The notes below the pieces were generated by a model, which was not told the DNA's origin, ran no database searches, and saw only the letters and a list, made by a program, of their open reading frames with translations. DNA of 64,000 bases. Source: Stutzerimonas stutzeri (lineage in GTDB: Bacteria; Pseudomonadota; Gammaproteobacteria; Pseudomonadales; Pseudomonadaceae). The position numbers were made by a program, and so were the translations under genes. The stretch is taken from NCBI RefSeq assembly GCF_024448715.1, contig NZ_JAMOHZ010000001.1, positions 704,507 to 768,506 on the forward strand. Reading direction: 5' to 3'. Below, piece by piece: positions 15,747 through 24,945 of the stretch (the first letter of the stretch is position 1; each line of letters starts with the position of its first letter).

Positions 15747-16336
15747 TGCTTGGCGATCTGGAGACCCAACTGGTCGCACTGCTCAAGGGCAGCGAGCTCG
15801 GCCTGCGCCTAAAGGTCGTCGACAGCCTGCCGGATACGCCTGACCGCGACCTGGTCCAGCGGTGGGGGCTCGACGCCCCGGCGGCCTACGTCGTCGCCGC
15901 TGACGGCACCCTGAGTCAGGCCATTGCCACACCGCAATTTGTCGTGGTCCTGGTCGCCCGCAACGCCCGTGGCCACCAGTCCGCCCGGCGCGGCGACGGC
16001 AAGACCATCGGCCTGTACGAGATGCTTGATGCGGCCATTGCCGAGCTGCACGGCGGCGAGACCATCGACGCCAGCTGGCAGGTCACTCGCTACCAGTTTC
16101 TGCATGACAGCCAGTTCCGCGACCAGGGCTTGCAGATCGCCCTGCTGCAGATCCAGGCCGACACCGACCCGCCGCAGAAAGACGCGACGAACCTCGGCGA
16201 GTTCCAGGAGTTTCACGCTGACTTTGACATCGAGCCCCTGGCCACGCCGGAAGATCGCGAGCGCTGGCTTAACGAAGATCACGCCGCCCCGGCGCCGGAT
16301 CTGCAATCGCACATCAACCCGCAGGAGGGGATATGA
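15746..16336 (+). CDS. Mu gp37-like protein (DUF1834), tail terminator-like
   Basis: A 196-residue protein with the DUF1834 features: N-terminal LETQLVALLKGSELG, the central VVLVARNARGHQSARRGDG and GETIDASWQVTRYQFLHDS. It probably acts at the tail end or in connector assembly. The ATG overlaps the previous stop and its stop overlaps the next gene. Confidence 0.85.
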   Translation: MLGDLETQLVALLKGSELGLRLKVVDSLPDTPDRDLVQRWGLDAPAAYVVAADGTLSQAIATPQFVVVLVARNARGHQSARRGDGKTIGLYEMLDAAIAELHGGETIDASWQVTRYQFLHDSQFRDQGLQIALLQIQADTDPPQKDATNLGEFQEFHADFDIEPLATPEDRERWLNEDHAAPAPDLQSHINPQEGI

Positions 16337-16518
16337 GCAAACCCGTTTATCTGGTGCCGGCCGAGGGCCTCAAGGTCCGCCATCCACTCGGTGGCCACCT
16401 CAAGCCCGAAGGCGACCACGTGGTGCTGGACAGCTACTGGCGTCGCCGTATTGCGGACGAATCCGTAACCGAGGGCAAACCGCCCAAAGCCACCAAGCCT
16501 GCGGCAGCCAAGGAGTAA
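16333..16518 (+). CDS. Mu gp38-like protein (DUF2635)
   Basis: A 61-residue protein that begins KPVYLVPAEGLKVRHP, the DUF2635 hallmark, and ends in a basic Lys/Ala/Pro tail. It always sits before the sheath gene in Mu-like phages. Its function is unknown. GGAGG lies just before the ATG. Confidence 0.83.
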   Translation: MSKPVYLVPAEGLKVRHPLGGHLKPEGDHVVLDSYWRRRIADESVTEGKPPKATKPAAAKE

Positions 16519-16521
16519 CCC

Positions 16522-17991
16522 ATGGCCGAGAATGTCAGCTTTAACGAGATCCCGGACAACATCCGCGTACCGGGCATCTATATCGAGATCGACCCCAGCA
16601 AGGCCGCTGGCGGCGGCGCGATCATGGAGCGCCGTCTGCTCCTGGTCGGCCAACGCCTGGTCAACGGTGACGTGCCGGCGCTGACCGCCACTCGCCTCGG
16701 CAGCCAAGCCGGTGATCAGGCCGCGAAGGCATTCGGGCAGGGCTCGATGCTCCACGGCATGGCCGCAGCAGCGCGCAATGCCGATGACTACGTCGACATC
16801 TGGGCGATCGCCTTGGATGACGATGCAGCCGGCGCTGCCGCCACCGGGACCGTCACCTTTACCGGCACACCGACCCTCACCGGCATCCTTGCGCTGTATA
16901 TCGGGGGCGCCCAGGTGCGCATCGCCGTGGTTGCGGGAGAGTCCGTCGCGACCCTGGCAACCCGCTTGGCCGACACCGTCAACGCCAACGGCGACCTGCC
17001 GGTAACCGCCTCGGCCGCGCTGGGAGTGGTGACGCTTACCTGCCGCTGGAAGGGCGAAACCGGCAACGATCTGGACGTGCGCGCCAACTACTACGGCGAG
17101 CAGACCCCGGCCGGCATCACGGTGGCCATCGCCGCCATGTCGGGCGGTGCAGCCAACCCGAGCATCGTCTCGGTGATCGATGCCATCGCCGGCACCCAGT
17201 ACTACAGCATCGTCTGCCCCTACCTGGACGGCCCCAACCTGGTCGCCCTAGAAGAGGAAATGACCGATCGTTTCGGCCCCATGGAGCCGCTCACCGGGCA
17301 CGTGTTCAACGCCAAGGTGGGCAACCATGCCGCGCTCACCACCTGGGGCAACAGCCGCAACTCGCCGCACATCAGCACGTTTGGCATGTACGACATGCCC
17401 ACGCCGCCGTGGGCCGTCGCGGCTGTCTGGGCGACAGTTGCCGAATCATCCGGTGCCAATGACCCTGCGCGGCCATTCCGCAGCCTGCCGCTGCCGGGTT
17501 TGCTGCCGCCGCCGGAGAAAAGCCGCTTCACCCGGCCGGAACGCAACCTGGCGCTGTTCGACGGCATCAGCACCTTCACGGTCGACCAGGGCGGCCAGGT
17601 GCTCATCGAGACCATAATCACCAACTACCAGAGCAACAGCTTCGGCCTGCCAGACATCAGCCTGCTGCGCCTGGAAACCAAGTGGACCGTCGACCTGGTG
17701 CGCTTCCGCTTCAACGCGGCCGTGGCCCGTGACTACCCGCGCCACAAGCTGGGTGACGTCGCAGTGCCAGGCCAGGCCTACGCAACCCCCACCACCGTGC
17801 GCGCCACTCTCATTGCCGAGGCGATCAAGCTCGCCACGGAGGATGGCCTGATCGAGGACGTCGCAGGCTTCAAGCGCGACCTGCTGATCAAGCGCTCCAC
17901 CCAGAACCCCAACCGTATGAACGCCGTGCTGCCGCCGAACCTGGTCAACCAGTTCGACATCTTCGCAGCCGCCGTCCAGTACCGCCTGTAA
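16522..17991 (+). CDS. Contractile tail sheath protein, Mu gpL-like
   Basis: The 489-residue sheath protein starts with FNEIPDNIRVPGIYIEID, typical of Mu gpL, and contains RLLLVGQRL and the C-terminal conserved block with QTLI-like DQGGQVLIETIITNYQ and LETKWTVDLVRFRF. Its presence proves a myovirus-type tail. The length is usual. Confidence 0.94.
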   Translation: MAENVSFNEIPDNIRVPGIYIEIDPSKAAGGGAIMERRLLLVGQRLVNGDVPALTATRLGSQAGDQAAKAFGQGSMLHGMAAAARNADDYVDIWAIALDDDAAGAAATGTVTFTGTPTLTGILALYIGGAQVRIAVVAGESVATLATRLADTVNANGDLPVTASAALGVVTLTCRWKGETGNDLDVRANYYGEQTPAGITVAIAAMSGGAANPSIVSVIDAIAGTQYYSIVCPYLDGPNLVALEEEMTDRFGPMEPLTGHVFNAKVGNHAALTTWGNSRNSPHISTFGMYDMPTPPWAVAAVWATVAESSGANDPARPFRSLPLPGLLPPPEKSRFTRPERNLALFDGISTFTVDQGGQVLIETIITNYQSNSFGLPDISLLRLETKWTVDLVRFRFNAAVARDYPRHKLGDVAVPGQAYATPTTVRATLIAEAIKLATEDGLIEDVAGFKRDLLIKRSTQNPNRMNAVLPPNLVNQFDIFAAAVQYRL

Positions 17992-18000
17992 GGAGGCCCT

Positions 18001-18345
18001 ATGAAGCATCACGGCCGCGCCACCATTAGCTACAACGGCAAGCGCCTGCGCACCAAGGAAGGCGCCACCCTCAATCTGGGCGGCACCGGGCGCACCGCCG
18101 AGCCGCTCGACGACGGTTCGGTGGGTTACTTCGAAGCCACCACCGCGCCCGAGCTCAGCTGCGCCGTTCCGCTCACGCAAGATCTGGCCGTGCAGGAATT
18201 GCGCGACCTGGTCGACGCCAACGTGGTGTTCGAGAGCGACACCGGGCAGTCGTGGGTCATCCGCGAGGCCTTCACCACCAACACCATCAGCGTTGGCCGC
18301 GACGTGGCCATCACCATCAGCGGCCAGCCGGCCGAGCAGCTGTAA
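18001..18345 (+). CDS. Tail tube protein, Mu gpM-like
   Basis: The 114-residue protein carries the tail-tube family pattern: GRATISYNGKRLRTKEGATL, then FEATTAPELSCAVPL and a C-terminal ITISGQPAEQL. It forms the inner tube within the sheath. AAGGAGG precedes the ATG. Confidence 0.9.
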   Translation: MKHHGRATISYNGKRLRTKEGATLNLGGTGRTAEPLDDGSVGYFEATTAPELSCAVPLTQDLAVQELRDLVDANVVFESDTGQSWVIREAFTTNTISVGRDVAITISGQPAEQL

Positions 18346-18354
18346 GGAGCATTC

Positions 18355-18699
18355 ATGCAACAGATCACTACCACCGGCACGCTGCCTCACGGCTTGGACA
18401 TCACCGGCGTGCGTTACACCGGCTTTGTCATGCGCGAAGCCCTGTTGGGCGACATGATCGAAGCCGAGGTCGAGTCCGGCGGTGCCGGCAACCAAATCCA
18501 CTACGCAGCACAGCTGGCCGTGCGTCAGCTGGTGAAGGTCACCGATGAGAGCGGCCGCGAGTTTGCGGGGCCATTCGTGGTTTCGATGATCCGCAAGCGT
18601 GCCGACTTCGTTGCCCTGCGCACCGCCCAGCTGGCTCTAGATAAGTTGGGAAACGCCGAGCCGATCGCCTCCGCCAGCACTGGGACGCCGTCCAGCTGA
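18355..18699 (+). CDS. Tail assembly chaperone, short form (Mu gp41-like)
   Basis: The 114-residue zero-frame product begins with TTGTLPHGLDITGVRYTGF and has the compact chaperone domain of the gp41 family. It binds the tape measure during tail assembly. Normal translation ends at 18697-18699. A slippery heptamer at 18648-18654 allows a longer fused product. Confidence 0.87.
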   Translation: MQQITTTGTLPHGLDITGVRYTGFVMREALLGDMIEAEVESGGAGNQIHYAAQLAVRQLVKVTDESGREFAGPFVVSMIRKRADFVALRTAQLALDKLGNAEPIASASTGTPSS

Positions 18700-18794
18700 T
18701 TGCCCTGCGCCATGGCTGGTCTCGCGACCAGATCAATGCGCTTCCACCCCGTGAGTTCTTCCACTACCTCGGCAACCTGACGAAGAAAAAATGA
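18355..18794 (+). CDS. Tail assembly chaperone, long form by -1 frameshift
   Basis: A -1 shift at GGGAAAC (18648-18654) joins the short chaperone to a frame that reads RRADRLRQHWDAVQLIALRH and ends with PPREFFHYLGNL, stopping at 18792-18794. The tail has the W/H/F pattern typical of T-part chaperone extensions, and its stop overlaps the tape-measure start (ATGA at 18791). The joined product would be 145 residues. Frameshifting of this pair is widespread in long-tailed phages, lambda gpG/gpGT being the model. Confidence 0.85.
18648..18654 (+). other. Slippery heptamer for -1 ribosomal frameshift
   Basis: G GGA AAC is in the correct zero-frame phase (GGA at 18649, AAC at 18652) and differs from the lambda G/T site GGGAAAG only in the last base. 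It lies about 45 bases before the zero-frame stop, and the -1 frame is open across it. Confidence 0.88.
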
Positions 18795-20593
18795 GCACAA
18801 CCGACCTCAACCTGGCCATGCGCATCAGCGCCGATGTCAGTCGCCTCATGGGCGGCCTGAACAAAGGCGAAGGTGGCCTGCGCAAGTTCGGCGGTGCAGC
18901 CAAGCGCGAGATGCAGATGCTTGGTCAGTTCGCTGGCTCGGTTGAAGGTAAGTTGGCTCAGTTGGGCATCGGCGTCTCAGCGATCGCCGCTGGCATGCAG
19001 TCGGCACGGCTGGATAAAGACCTTAAGCAACTGCAACTCACCGCCGGGGCTACTGCAGACGAAGCCGGGCGCCTGCGTAAAGAGCTGCTCGGTGCGCAGA
19101 CTGCCACCGGCCAGGGCGCAGACGAACTCAAGGGCGGCGTAGATGCGTTGATCGCGGGTGGCCTGAGCATGGCTGAGGCCACCGCTACAGTCGCTCCAAT
19201 GTCCGAAACCCTGGCAGTGGCAAAGACCAACGCCGATGCGCTGGCCAAAGCGATGGGCGTGGCCGGTAAGCAGTTCGATATCGACCTGAGCAACACCGAA
19301 GAAGCCCGGCTGCTGCTGGACAAAATGGTGGTCGCCGGCCGCGCTGGCAACGCCGAGTTGGAGAACCTGCCAGATATCTTCGCCAGGATCGGCAGCAATG
19401 CCAAATCGTCCAATCTCAGCCTGGACCAGACACTTGCTCTGGTCGAGACGCTATCGCTGGTCGAGCCCAACGCCGAACGCTTGGCCACCCTGACCGATAG
19501 CACCTTGCGTGTGTTCACCAACGCCAACTACATGAAGTCGGCGTCCAAGGCGACTGGCGTCAAGTTTTTCGATGCTGAGGGCACCCGCCGCGATGCGTTG
19601 GAAGTGATCGGAGAGATCAAGGCCAAGTACGACAAGCTCGGCACCGATGCGCAGCGCTTCAAGTTCATCGACGCCGCATTCGGCAAGACCGATCTGGACA
19701 CCCAGCGGGGCCTCAAAACCCTGCTCGATGGCGCCTCCCTGGGCAAACTCGGGGACGTATACGGCGACATCTCATCCGCAAGCGGGACCATAGCTCGCGA
19801 CCTGCCGGAGGCGATCGGCAACGCGGTAGACCAGACCGGCCGCCTCAAGGGTGCCTTGCGCGAAGCGGCTGATGGCTTCGCCGCGCCAATCAACGGAGCG
19901 GTTAGCGAAGCCATCAAGTTCGGTCTCGACAGCAAGCAAAACGGCGGCTTGGGCCTCGACGGCACCGACATCATGGTTGGCGGTGCTCTGGGCGCGGCCG
20001 GCCTATTTGGAGCGGCCCGCTACGGCGGCAAGGCCATCCAGGGGCTGGCCGGCAAGTTCGGTAGCACCGCTGCAGGCGTAGCGGCGGGCAAGGCTTTGGA
20101 GGAAGCGGCCGGTGTGCAGCCCGTGTTCGTCGTGAACATGCCCGATGCACTTGGCGGCAAGCTTGGCACAGCGGAGAAGGTAGCCGAGACCGCAGGCGAT
20201 CTGGTTGGCCCGAAAACCTTCAGCAAACTGAAAACCACAATGGCGCTGCTGGGCGGCGCGCCGCTATCAGCCCTTCCATCCTTCGGGGCCGGTGCCATGG
20301 CCACAGCCGGCGCCGCTGTTGCAGGCGCGGGCGCGGCCGGCTACGGCGTCGGCACATTGCTCAACGATTACCTGATTGACGGCACCGCATTGGGCGATGC
20401 GATCGGCGAAGCGGTTGCGCACGCCATCTCCCCATTCAGCGAAAGCGCCCGAAGCGCGATCGCTGCGAATAAGGCCACGTCCGAACTCACCATCCGCATT
20501 GAGGGCGACCAGAAAGCCAGGGTCACCCAGCTCAAACCGCAAGATGATCTGGAAATGCGCGTGCTCACCGGCCGTACCGGAGCGGGCATCTGA
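18791..20593 (+). CDS. Tail tape measure protein
   Basis: The 600-residue protein has helical N-terminal parts typical of tape measure proteins (LNLAMRISADVSRLMGGLNK, LRKELLGAQTATGQGADELK), a middle family core with DLDTQRGLKTLLDG, and glycine/alanine-rich hydrophobic stretches (about 395-420 and 495-530) that probably insert in the host membrane. Its length sets tail length; 600 residues suggests a tail shorter than many myoviruses. Confidence 0.9.
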   Translation: MSTTDLNLAMRISADVSRLMGGLNKGEGGLRKFGGAAKREMQMLGQFAGSVEGKLAQLGIGVSAIAAGMQSARLDKDLKQLQLTAGATADEAGRLRKELLGAQTATGQGADELKGGVDALIAGGLSMAEATATVAPMSETLAVAKTNADALAKAMGVAGKQFDIDLSNTEEARLLLDKMVVAGRAGNAELENLPDIFARIGSNAKSSNLSLDQTLALVETLSLVEPNAERLATLTDSTLRVFTNANYMKSASKATGVKFFDAEGTRRDALEVIGEIKAKYDKLGTDAQRFKFIDAAFGKTDLDTQRGLKTLLDGASLGKLGDVYGDISSASGTIARDLPEAIGNAVDQTGRLKGALREAADGFAAPINGAVSEAIKFGLDSKQNGGLGLDGTDIMVGGALGAAGLFGAARYGGKAIQGLAGKFGSTAAGVAAGKALEEAAGVQPVFVVNMPDALGGKLGTAEKVAETAGDLVGPKTFSKLKTTMALLGGAPLSALPSFGAGAMATAGAAVAGAGAAGYGVGTLLNDYLIDGTALGDAIGEAVAHAISPFSESARSAIAANKATSELTIRIEGDQKARVTQLKPQDDLEMRVLTGRTGAGI

Positions 20594-21894
20594 TGGCCTG
20601 GCGCGATGACTACCGGCCGGGCGCCTTCCGTGGCGTGCCGTTCCACCTGAAGAACAGCACCCGTACCGGCGGTCGCCGTACCGTGCTGGACGAATACCCG
20701 CTGCGCGACGTGCCTAGCACTCAGGACATGGGCCGTAAGGCGCGCCAGTTCAACCTGTCCATGACGGTCATCGGTCCGGACTACATGGCCCAGCGCGACC
20801 AGTTGATCGAGGCGCTAGAAGCCTGGGGCCCCGGCACGCTCATCCACCCCTTCTACGGCGAACTGGATGTCATCGTCTTGGGCGATTACAGCGTCGAGGA
20901 AAGCACCGAACAGGGCGGCCTGGCCCGCATCACCCAGAACTTTGCCGAGGCCGGTGAGGCACCGCGCCCGGATAGCCAGGCGCTACCAGGTGCCGCAGTC
21001 AACGCCGCGGCTGACCAGGTGCAAGCGGAAGCCGTCGCCGAGTTCGAGGCCGAATGGAGCGTACTCGGTACGGCCGGCTTCATTGCAGACGAAGCGCTCA
21101 CCATGCTGGGCGAAGCCAGTGGCGCGATAGGCGAAGCGTTCGAATACGCGCAAGGCATTGCTGGGCCCGCGATCGGAACCATTCAGGGTGCAACCAGTAC
21201 CGTAGCCAATGCCGGGGGCCTGCTCAGCGGCGCCGGCTCGTTCAACCTGCTGTTCACTCGGCTAACCGGCAGCGTCCAGCAGCTCATGCTCGCGCCAGGC
21301 AACCTCGGGCTCAGCCTGCTCGGCGTGGTGCGCGGCATCACCAGTGGCTCGAATCCCTTCGCTGCGTTCCAGGCGCAGACGGCACTCTTCAACCTCGGCA
21401 GCAAAGCCAAGCCGGTGCGCAGCAGTGGCTACGTCACCCCGGCCCGCGCACAGCAGGCCACTAACCAGGCTGCGGTCTATCGCCTGATTGAGCGTGTCGC
21501 AGTGACCGAAGCCACGCGCCTGGCCACCAGTCGTCCATTGGATAGCCAAGGGCAGGTTGTGCCCGGCCTGACCTATGAAAACCGTGATCAGGCGGTGGGC
21601 GTACGCGACCAGGTTGTCGCCGAGCTCGATCGCCAGCAACTCGCGGCCAGCCCGGAGCGCTATGCCGCCCTCGCAAAGCTCACGGCCGCGCTGGTCAGCG
21701 ACATGAATCAGCGTTCCGTTGCTCTGGCACCGCTGGCTCGCTACCAGCCAAAGACCACCATGCCGGCACTGCTCATCGCCCACCAGCTCTACGGCGACGC
21801 CCGCCGCGCCGATGAAATAGTGGCTCGCAACCGCATCGCGCACCCCGGCTTCATCCAGGGTGGCCAGTCGCTGGAGGTGCTGAAGGATGCCTGA
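20593..21894 (+). CDS. DNA circularisation / tail hub protein, Mu gpN-like (gp43)
   Basis: The 433-residue product opens with the DNA-circulation N-terminal domain: YRPGAFRGVPFHLKNSTRTG, then GRKARQFNLSMTVIG and the GTLIHPFYGE block. A Gly/Ala-rich middle and a C-terminal helical domain follow. In Mu it is a tail/baseplate component. One-base overlap with the tape measure gene. Confidence 0.9.
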   Translation: MAWRDDYRPGAFRGVPFHLKNSTRTGGRRTVLDEYPLRDVPSTQDMGRKARQFNLSMTVIGPDYMAQRDQLIEALEAWGPGTLIHPFYGELDVIVLGDYSVEESTEQGGLARITQNFAEAGEAPRPDSQALPGAAVNAAADQVQAEAVAEFEAEWSVLGTAGFIADEALTMLGEASGAIGEAFEYAQGIAGPAIGTIQGATSTVANAGGLLSGAGSFNLLFTRLTGSVQQLMLAPGNLGLSLLGVVRGITSGSNPFAAFQAQTALFNLGSKAKPVRSSGYVTPARAQQATNQAAVYRLIERVAVTEATRLATSRPLDSQGQVVPGLTYENRDQAVGVRDQVVAELDRQQLAASPERYAALAKLTAALVSDMNQRSVALAPLARYQPKTTMPALLIAHQLYGDARRADEIVARNRIAHPGFIQGGQSLEVLKDA

Positions 21895-22927
21895 AGTCCT
21901 ACTCAACGTCGGCAACCAGGAATGGGGTGGCTGGAAAAGCTACCGCATCGCCCTGGGCATGCAGCAGCTCGCTGGCCGTTTCGATTTGCAGTTGACCGAA
22001 CGCTGGGCGGGCCAAGCCCAGCGCCGCGAGATACCGGAAGGCGCCCCCTGCAGCTTGCACTACGACGGCGAGCTGCTGATCACCGGCTACATCGATCGCG
22101 TCAGTCCCACCTACAACTCGCAAGAACACAGCGTCAGCGTCAGCGGCCGGGACAAGACCTGCGACCTGGTCGACTGCTCAGCACCGTCCACGCAATGGAT
22201 CGGTCGCGGCCTGGCCGATGTCGCCCGCGAGCTTTGCGCGCCCTTTGGCATAACCGTCATTGATCAGGTCGGTGCCAACGCACCGTTCAAGAGCCTCAAG
22301 CCCAACGACGGCGAGACCGTTTTCGAGATGCTCGACCAGGCCGCGCGGATCCGTGGCGTGCTGCTCATCACCGACGGTCGCGGCAATCTGATCATCAGCC
22401 GCGCCGGCCAGGCCCGTACGTATGACGCCCTGGTGCTGGGCAAGAACATCCAGCAGGGCTCAGGCAACCGGGACCTGGTCGACGTGTTCAGCCAGTACAC
22501 CCTCAAGGGCCAGGTCCAGGGTGACGACTGGCTGTCCGGCGAGCAGGCCAGCGGCGTGGTGGCGCGCGCGTCGGATTCGCGCATGAAGCGTCATCGCCCC
22601 CTCACCCTCATCGCCGAAGGTCCCCTCGACGCAGCAGGCGCACGCCAGCAAGTCACCTGGGAGCGGAACGTGCGTTGGGGTCGTTCCCAGTCGCTCACGT
22701 ACAGCCTGACCAGCTGCCGGCAGTCCAATGGCCATATCTGGCGGCACAACAGCCTGACCACCGTGCACGACGCCTACCAGTACCTGCAGGGCGCCGAGCG
22801 GCTCATCACCGACATCACTTACAGCCTCGACGACCAGGGCGAGCGCACCGAACTCACCCTCATGCCGCGCGAGGCATTCGACGTGCTGCAGCAACCGGAA
22901 CCGGAGGTCACCGATGCGTGGTATTGA
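21887..22927 (+). CDS. Baseplate hub protein, Mu gpP-like (gp44)
   Basis: The 346-residue hub protein contains GWKSYRIALGMQQLAGRFDL, a LLITGYIDRVSPTYNSQEHS block and VSVSGRDKTCDLVDCS, all typical of Mu gp44. It forms the trimeric base through which the tail tube is closed. The start overlaps the gpN-like gene by 8 bases. No copy of the 53-bp late element is seen here, although Mu has the P promoter at this place. Confidence 0.9.
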   Translation: MPEVLLNVGNQEWGGWKSYRIALGMQQLAGRFDLQLTERWAGQAQRREIPEGAPCSLHYDGELLITGYIDRVSPTYNSQEHSVSVSGRDKTCDLVDCSAPSTQWIGRGLADVARELCAPFGITVIDQVGANAPFKSLKPNDGETVFEMLDQAARIRGVLLITDGRGNLIISRAGQARTYDALVLGKNIQQGSGNRDLVDVFSQYTLKGQVQGDDWLSGEQASGVVARASDSRMKRHRPLTLIAEGPLDAAGARQQVTWERNVRWGRSQSLTYSLTSCRQSNGHIWRHNSLTTVHDAYQYLQGAERLITDITYSLDDQGERTELTLMPREAFDVLQQPEPEVTDAWY

Positions 22928-23441
22928 CCGCATGCTGAGCCCGCTCCGTCGTGGCCTGGCGCATATCGTCAGCCGCGCTGTCGTCACCCTGGTGAGCGAC
23001 GCCGCACGCATGCAAACCCTACAGCTGAGCCTGCTCGCCGATGAGCAGCTCGACGGAGCCGAACACTGGCAGCCCTATGGCTTCACCTACAAGCCGCACA
23101 CCGGCGCCGAAGCTTTGGTGGTAGCAGTCGGTGGCCATCGCGCGCACAGCGTCGTCATCGCCTGCGCCGATCGCCGCTATCGCATCACCGACCTCGAGGA
23201 CGGCGAGGTGGCCATCTACACCGATGAGGGCGACCGGATCCACCTCAAGCGCGGCCGCGTCATCGATGTGGAAACCGGCACGCTGAACATCAAGGCCACC
23301 AGCGCCGTGAACTTCGATACGCCTGTTATCACCCAGACCGGCCGCATCGAGTCTGTAGGCGACCAGATCGCGGCCGGCATCACCCAGACCAAGCATCGGC
23401 ACGCGCTACCAGGTGGTGGCATATCGGAGGTGCCGCAATGA
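22914..23441 (+). CDS. Baseplate spike protein, Mu gp45-like
   Basis: The 175-residue protein matches the gp45 spike family: GIDRMLSPLRRGLAHIVSRA at the start, an OB-fold region and a beta-helical tail with VIDVETGTLNIKATSAVNF and GDQIAAGITQTKHRH, where the HRH could bind the tip metal ion. The spike pierces the outer membrane. Confidence 0.9.
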   Translation: MRGIDRMLSPLRRGLAHIVSRAVVTLVSDAARMQTLQLSLLADEQLDGAEHWQPYGFTYKPHTGAEALVVAVGGHRAHSVVIACADRRYRITDLEDGEVAIYTDEGDRIHLKRGRVIDVETGTLNIKATSAVNFDTPVITQTGRIESVGDQIAAGITQTKHRHALPGGGISEVPQ

Positions 23442-23884
23442 CCGATATTGCCCTGCGCTGGAACGGCCGCGAAGCCGACATCGCCATCGAGAACGGTGAC
23501 CTGGTGCTAGATAGCAGCCTGCAGACGCCCGTCGTCATCAGCCTGTTCTCCGATCGTCGGGCCCGTGCCGATGACGCGTTGCCGGGAGATTCGCGCGACC
23601 TGCGGGGCTGGCCGGGTGATGCCTGGCCGGACGTTGCGGGCGACCAGATCGGCTCTCGCCTATGGCTGCTCAGCCGCGAAAAGGAAATCACCGAAACCCT
23701 GCGCCGCGCCCGTGAGTACGGCAAGGAAGGCGTTCGCTGGACGCTGGAAGACGGCATCGCTGCACGTGCCGAGGTCACCGCCTCAGTCCCTAAACGCGGC
23801 TGGCTGCGCCTAGACGTCGCCATCCTGCGGCGCGACGGACGCACCGAGAATCACCAATACGACACCCTGTGGGAGAACCTGTAA
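23438..23884 (+). CDS. Baseplate wedge protein, Mu gp46-like
   Basis: A 148-residue gp46-family protein (related to T4 gp25): DIALRWNGREADIAIENGDL at the N-terminus, the VVISLFSDRRARADDALPGD segment and GSRLWLLSREKEITETL. It is part of the baseplate wedge. ATGA overlap with the spike gene. Confidence 0.9.
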   Translation: MTDIALRWNGREADIAIENGDLVLDSSLQTPVVISLFSDRRARADDALPGDSRDLRGWPGDAWPDVAGDQIGSRLWLLSREKEITETLRRAREYGKEGVRWTLEDGIAARAEVTASVPKRGWLRLDVAILRRDGRTENHQYDTLWENL

Positions 23885-24945
23885 TGCCGTTCCCAATCCC
23901 CACGCTTGAGCAGACCCGGCAGCAGATCGGCAGCGACATCGAGGCCCACCTGCCAGGCACCGAGGCCAGAACCCGCCGCAGCACGCTCGGCGTCCTGGCG
24001 TTCGCCGAGGCCGGTGCGGTGCAGGGCTTGCACGCCCACATCGAGCACCGCTGGCGCAACATGCTGCCGGACGAACAGGCCGACGCCGAGGGCGTCGAGC
24101 GCTGGGCCCGTCGATACAAGCTCTGGTACCGCGATCCGATCGGCGCGGCCGGGCAGGTACAAATTGCCGGCGCGATCGGCGCCACCGTGCTGGCCGGCAC
24201 CACCCTGCAGCACAGTCAAGACCTCATCTACACGGTTCGCGAGACGGTAACGCTGACCGCTTCGAGCGGGCTGATGACTGTCGATGCGCAGACGCTTGGT
24301 GCGGCTGGCAACCTCCCGGCCGGCACCCGCTTGACGTTCCTCAGTCCTGTGACGGGCATCCAGGCCGCCGCCACGGTGACTGAAGACCGGCTCACCGGCG
24401 GCACCGATCTGGAAACGCTCGACGGGTTGCGCAGCCGCGTTCATCGCCGCATGGCTGAGCCGCCTCAGGGTGGCAGCCTTACCGATTACGAAACCTGGGC
24501 GCTTGAATCCCACCCAGCCATTACCCGTGTCTGGGCGACCGAGCACGAGCAAGGCAGCGGCAGCGTGGTCGTCCGCATCGTCTGCGACAACCAGGACGAT
24601 CCAATACCAAGCGCGGCGGTGCTGGAAGCGTGCGCGGCGTACATTGCCGTGCGCCGACCGGCCGGGCGCCGCTCAGTCTATGTCCTGCCGCCGGTTGCCG
24701 TTGCTCAGCAATATCAGATCCGTGCTGTGCCAAACACCGTGCAAGTCAAGGCCGCGATCGAGGCCGAGCTGCGTGACCTGCACCGCCGCGAGGCAGAGCC
24801 AGGCGGCTTGCTGCTACTGAGCCACATCCGCGAGGCGGTCAGCATCGCCACAGGCGAGCGCGACAACAGCGTGCTGTCACCTTCTGCTGATGTGCAGCTC
24901 ACAACCGGCCAGATGGCCACCTTCGGTGGCATCACATGGGCGTGA
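23884..24945 (+). CDS. Baseplate wedge protein J family, Mu gp47-like
   Basis: Start chosen at ATG 23884, which overlaps the previous stop (TAATG); an upstream in-frame ATG lies inside the gp46 gene. The 353-residue protein has the baseplate J pattern: FPIPTLEQTRQQIGSDIEAH, RWARRYKLWYRDP, VTEDRLTGGTDLETLDGLR and the conserved LTDYETWALE region. It joins the wedge to the fibre connector. Confidence 0.92.
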   Translation: MPFPIPTLEQTRQQIGSDIEAHLPGTEARTRRSTLGVLAFAEAGAVQGLHAHIEHRWRNMLPDEQADAEGVERWARRYKLWYRDPIGAAGQVQIAGAIGATVLAGTTLQHSQDLIYTVRETVTLTASSGLMTVDAQTLGAAGNLPAGTRLTFLSPVTGIQAAATVTEDRLTGGTDLETLDGLRSRVHRRMAEPPQGGSLTDYETWALESHPAITRVWATEHEQGSGSVVVRIVCDNQDDPIPSAAVLEACAAYIAVRRPAGRRSVYVLPPVAVAQQYQIRAVPNTVQVKAAIEAELRDLHRREAEPGGLLLLSHIREAVSIATGERDNSVLSPSADVQLTTGQMATFGGITWA

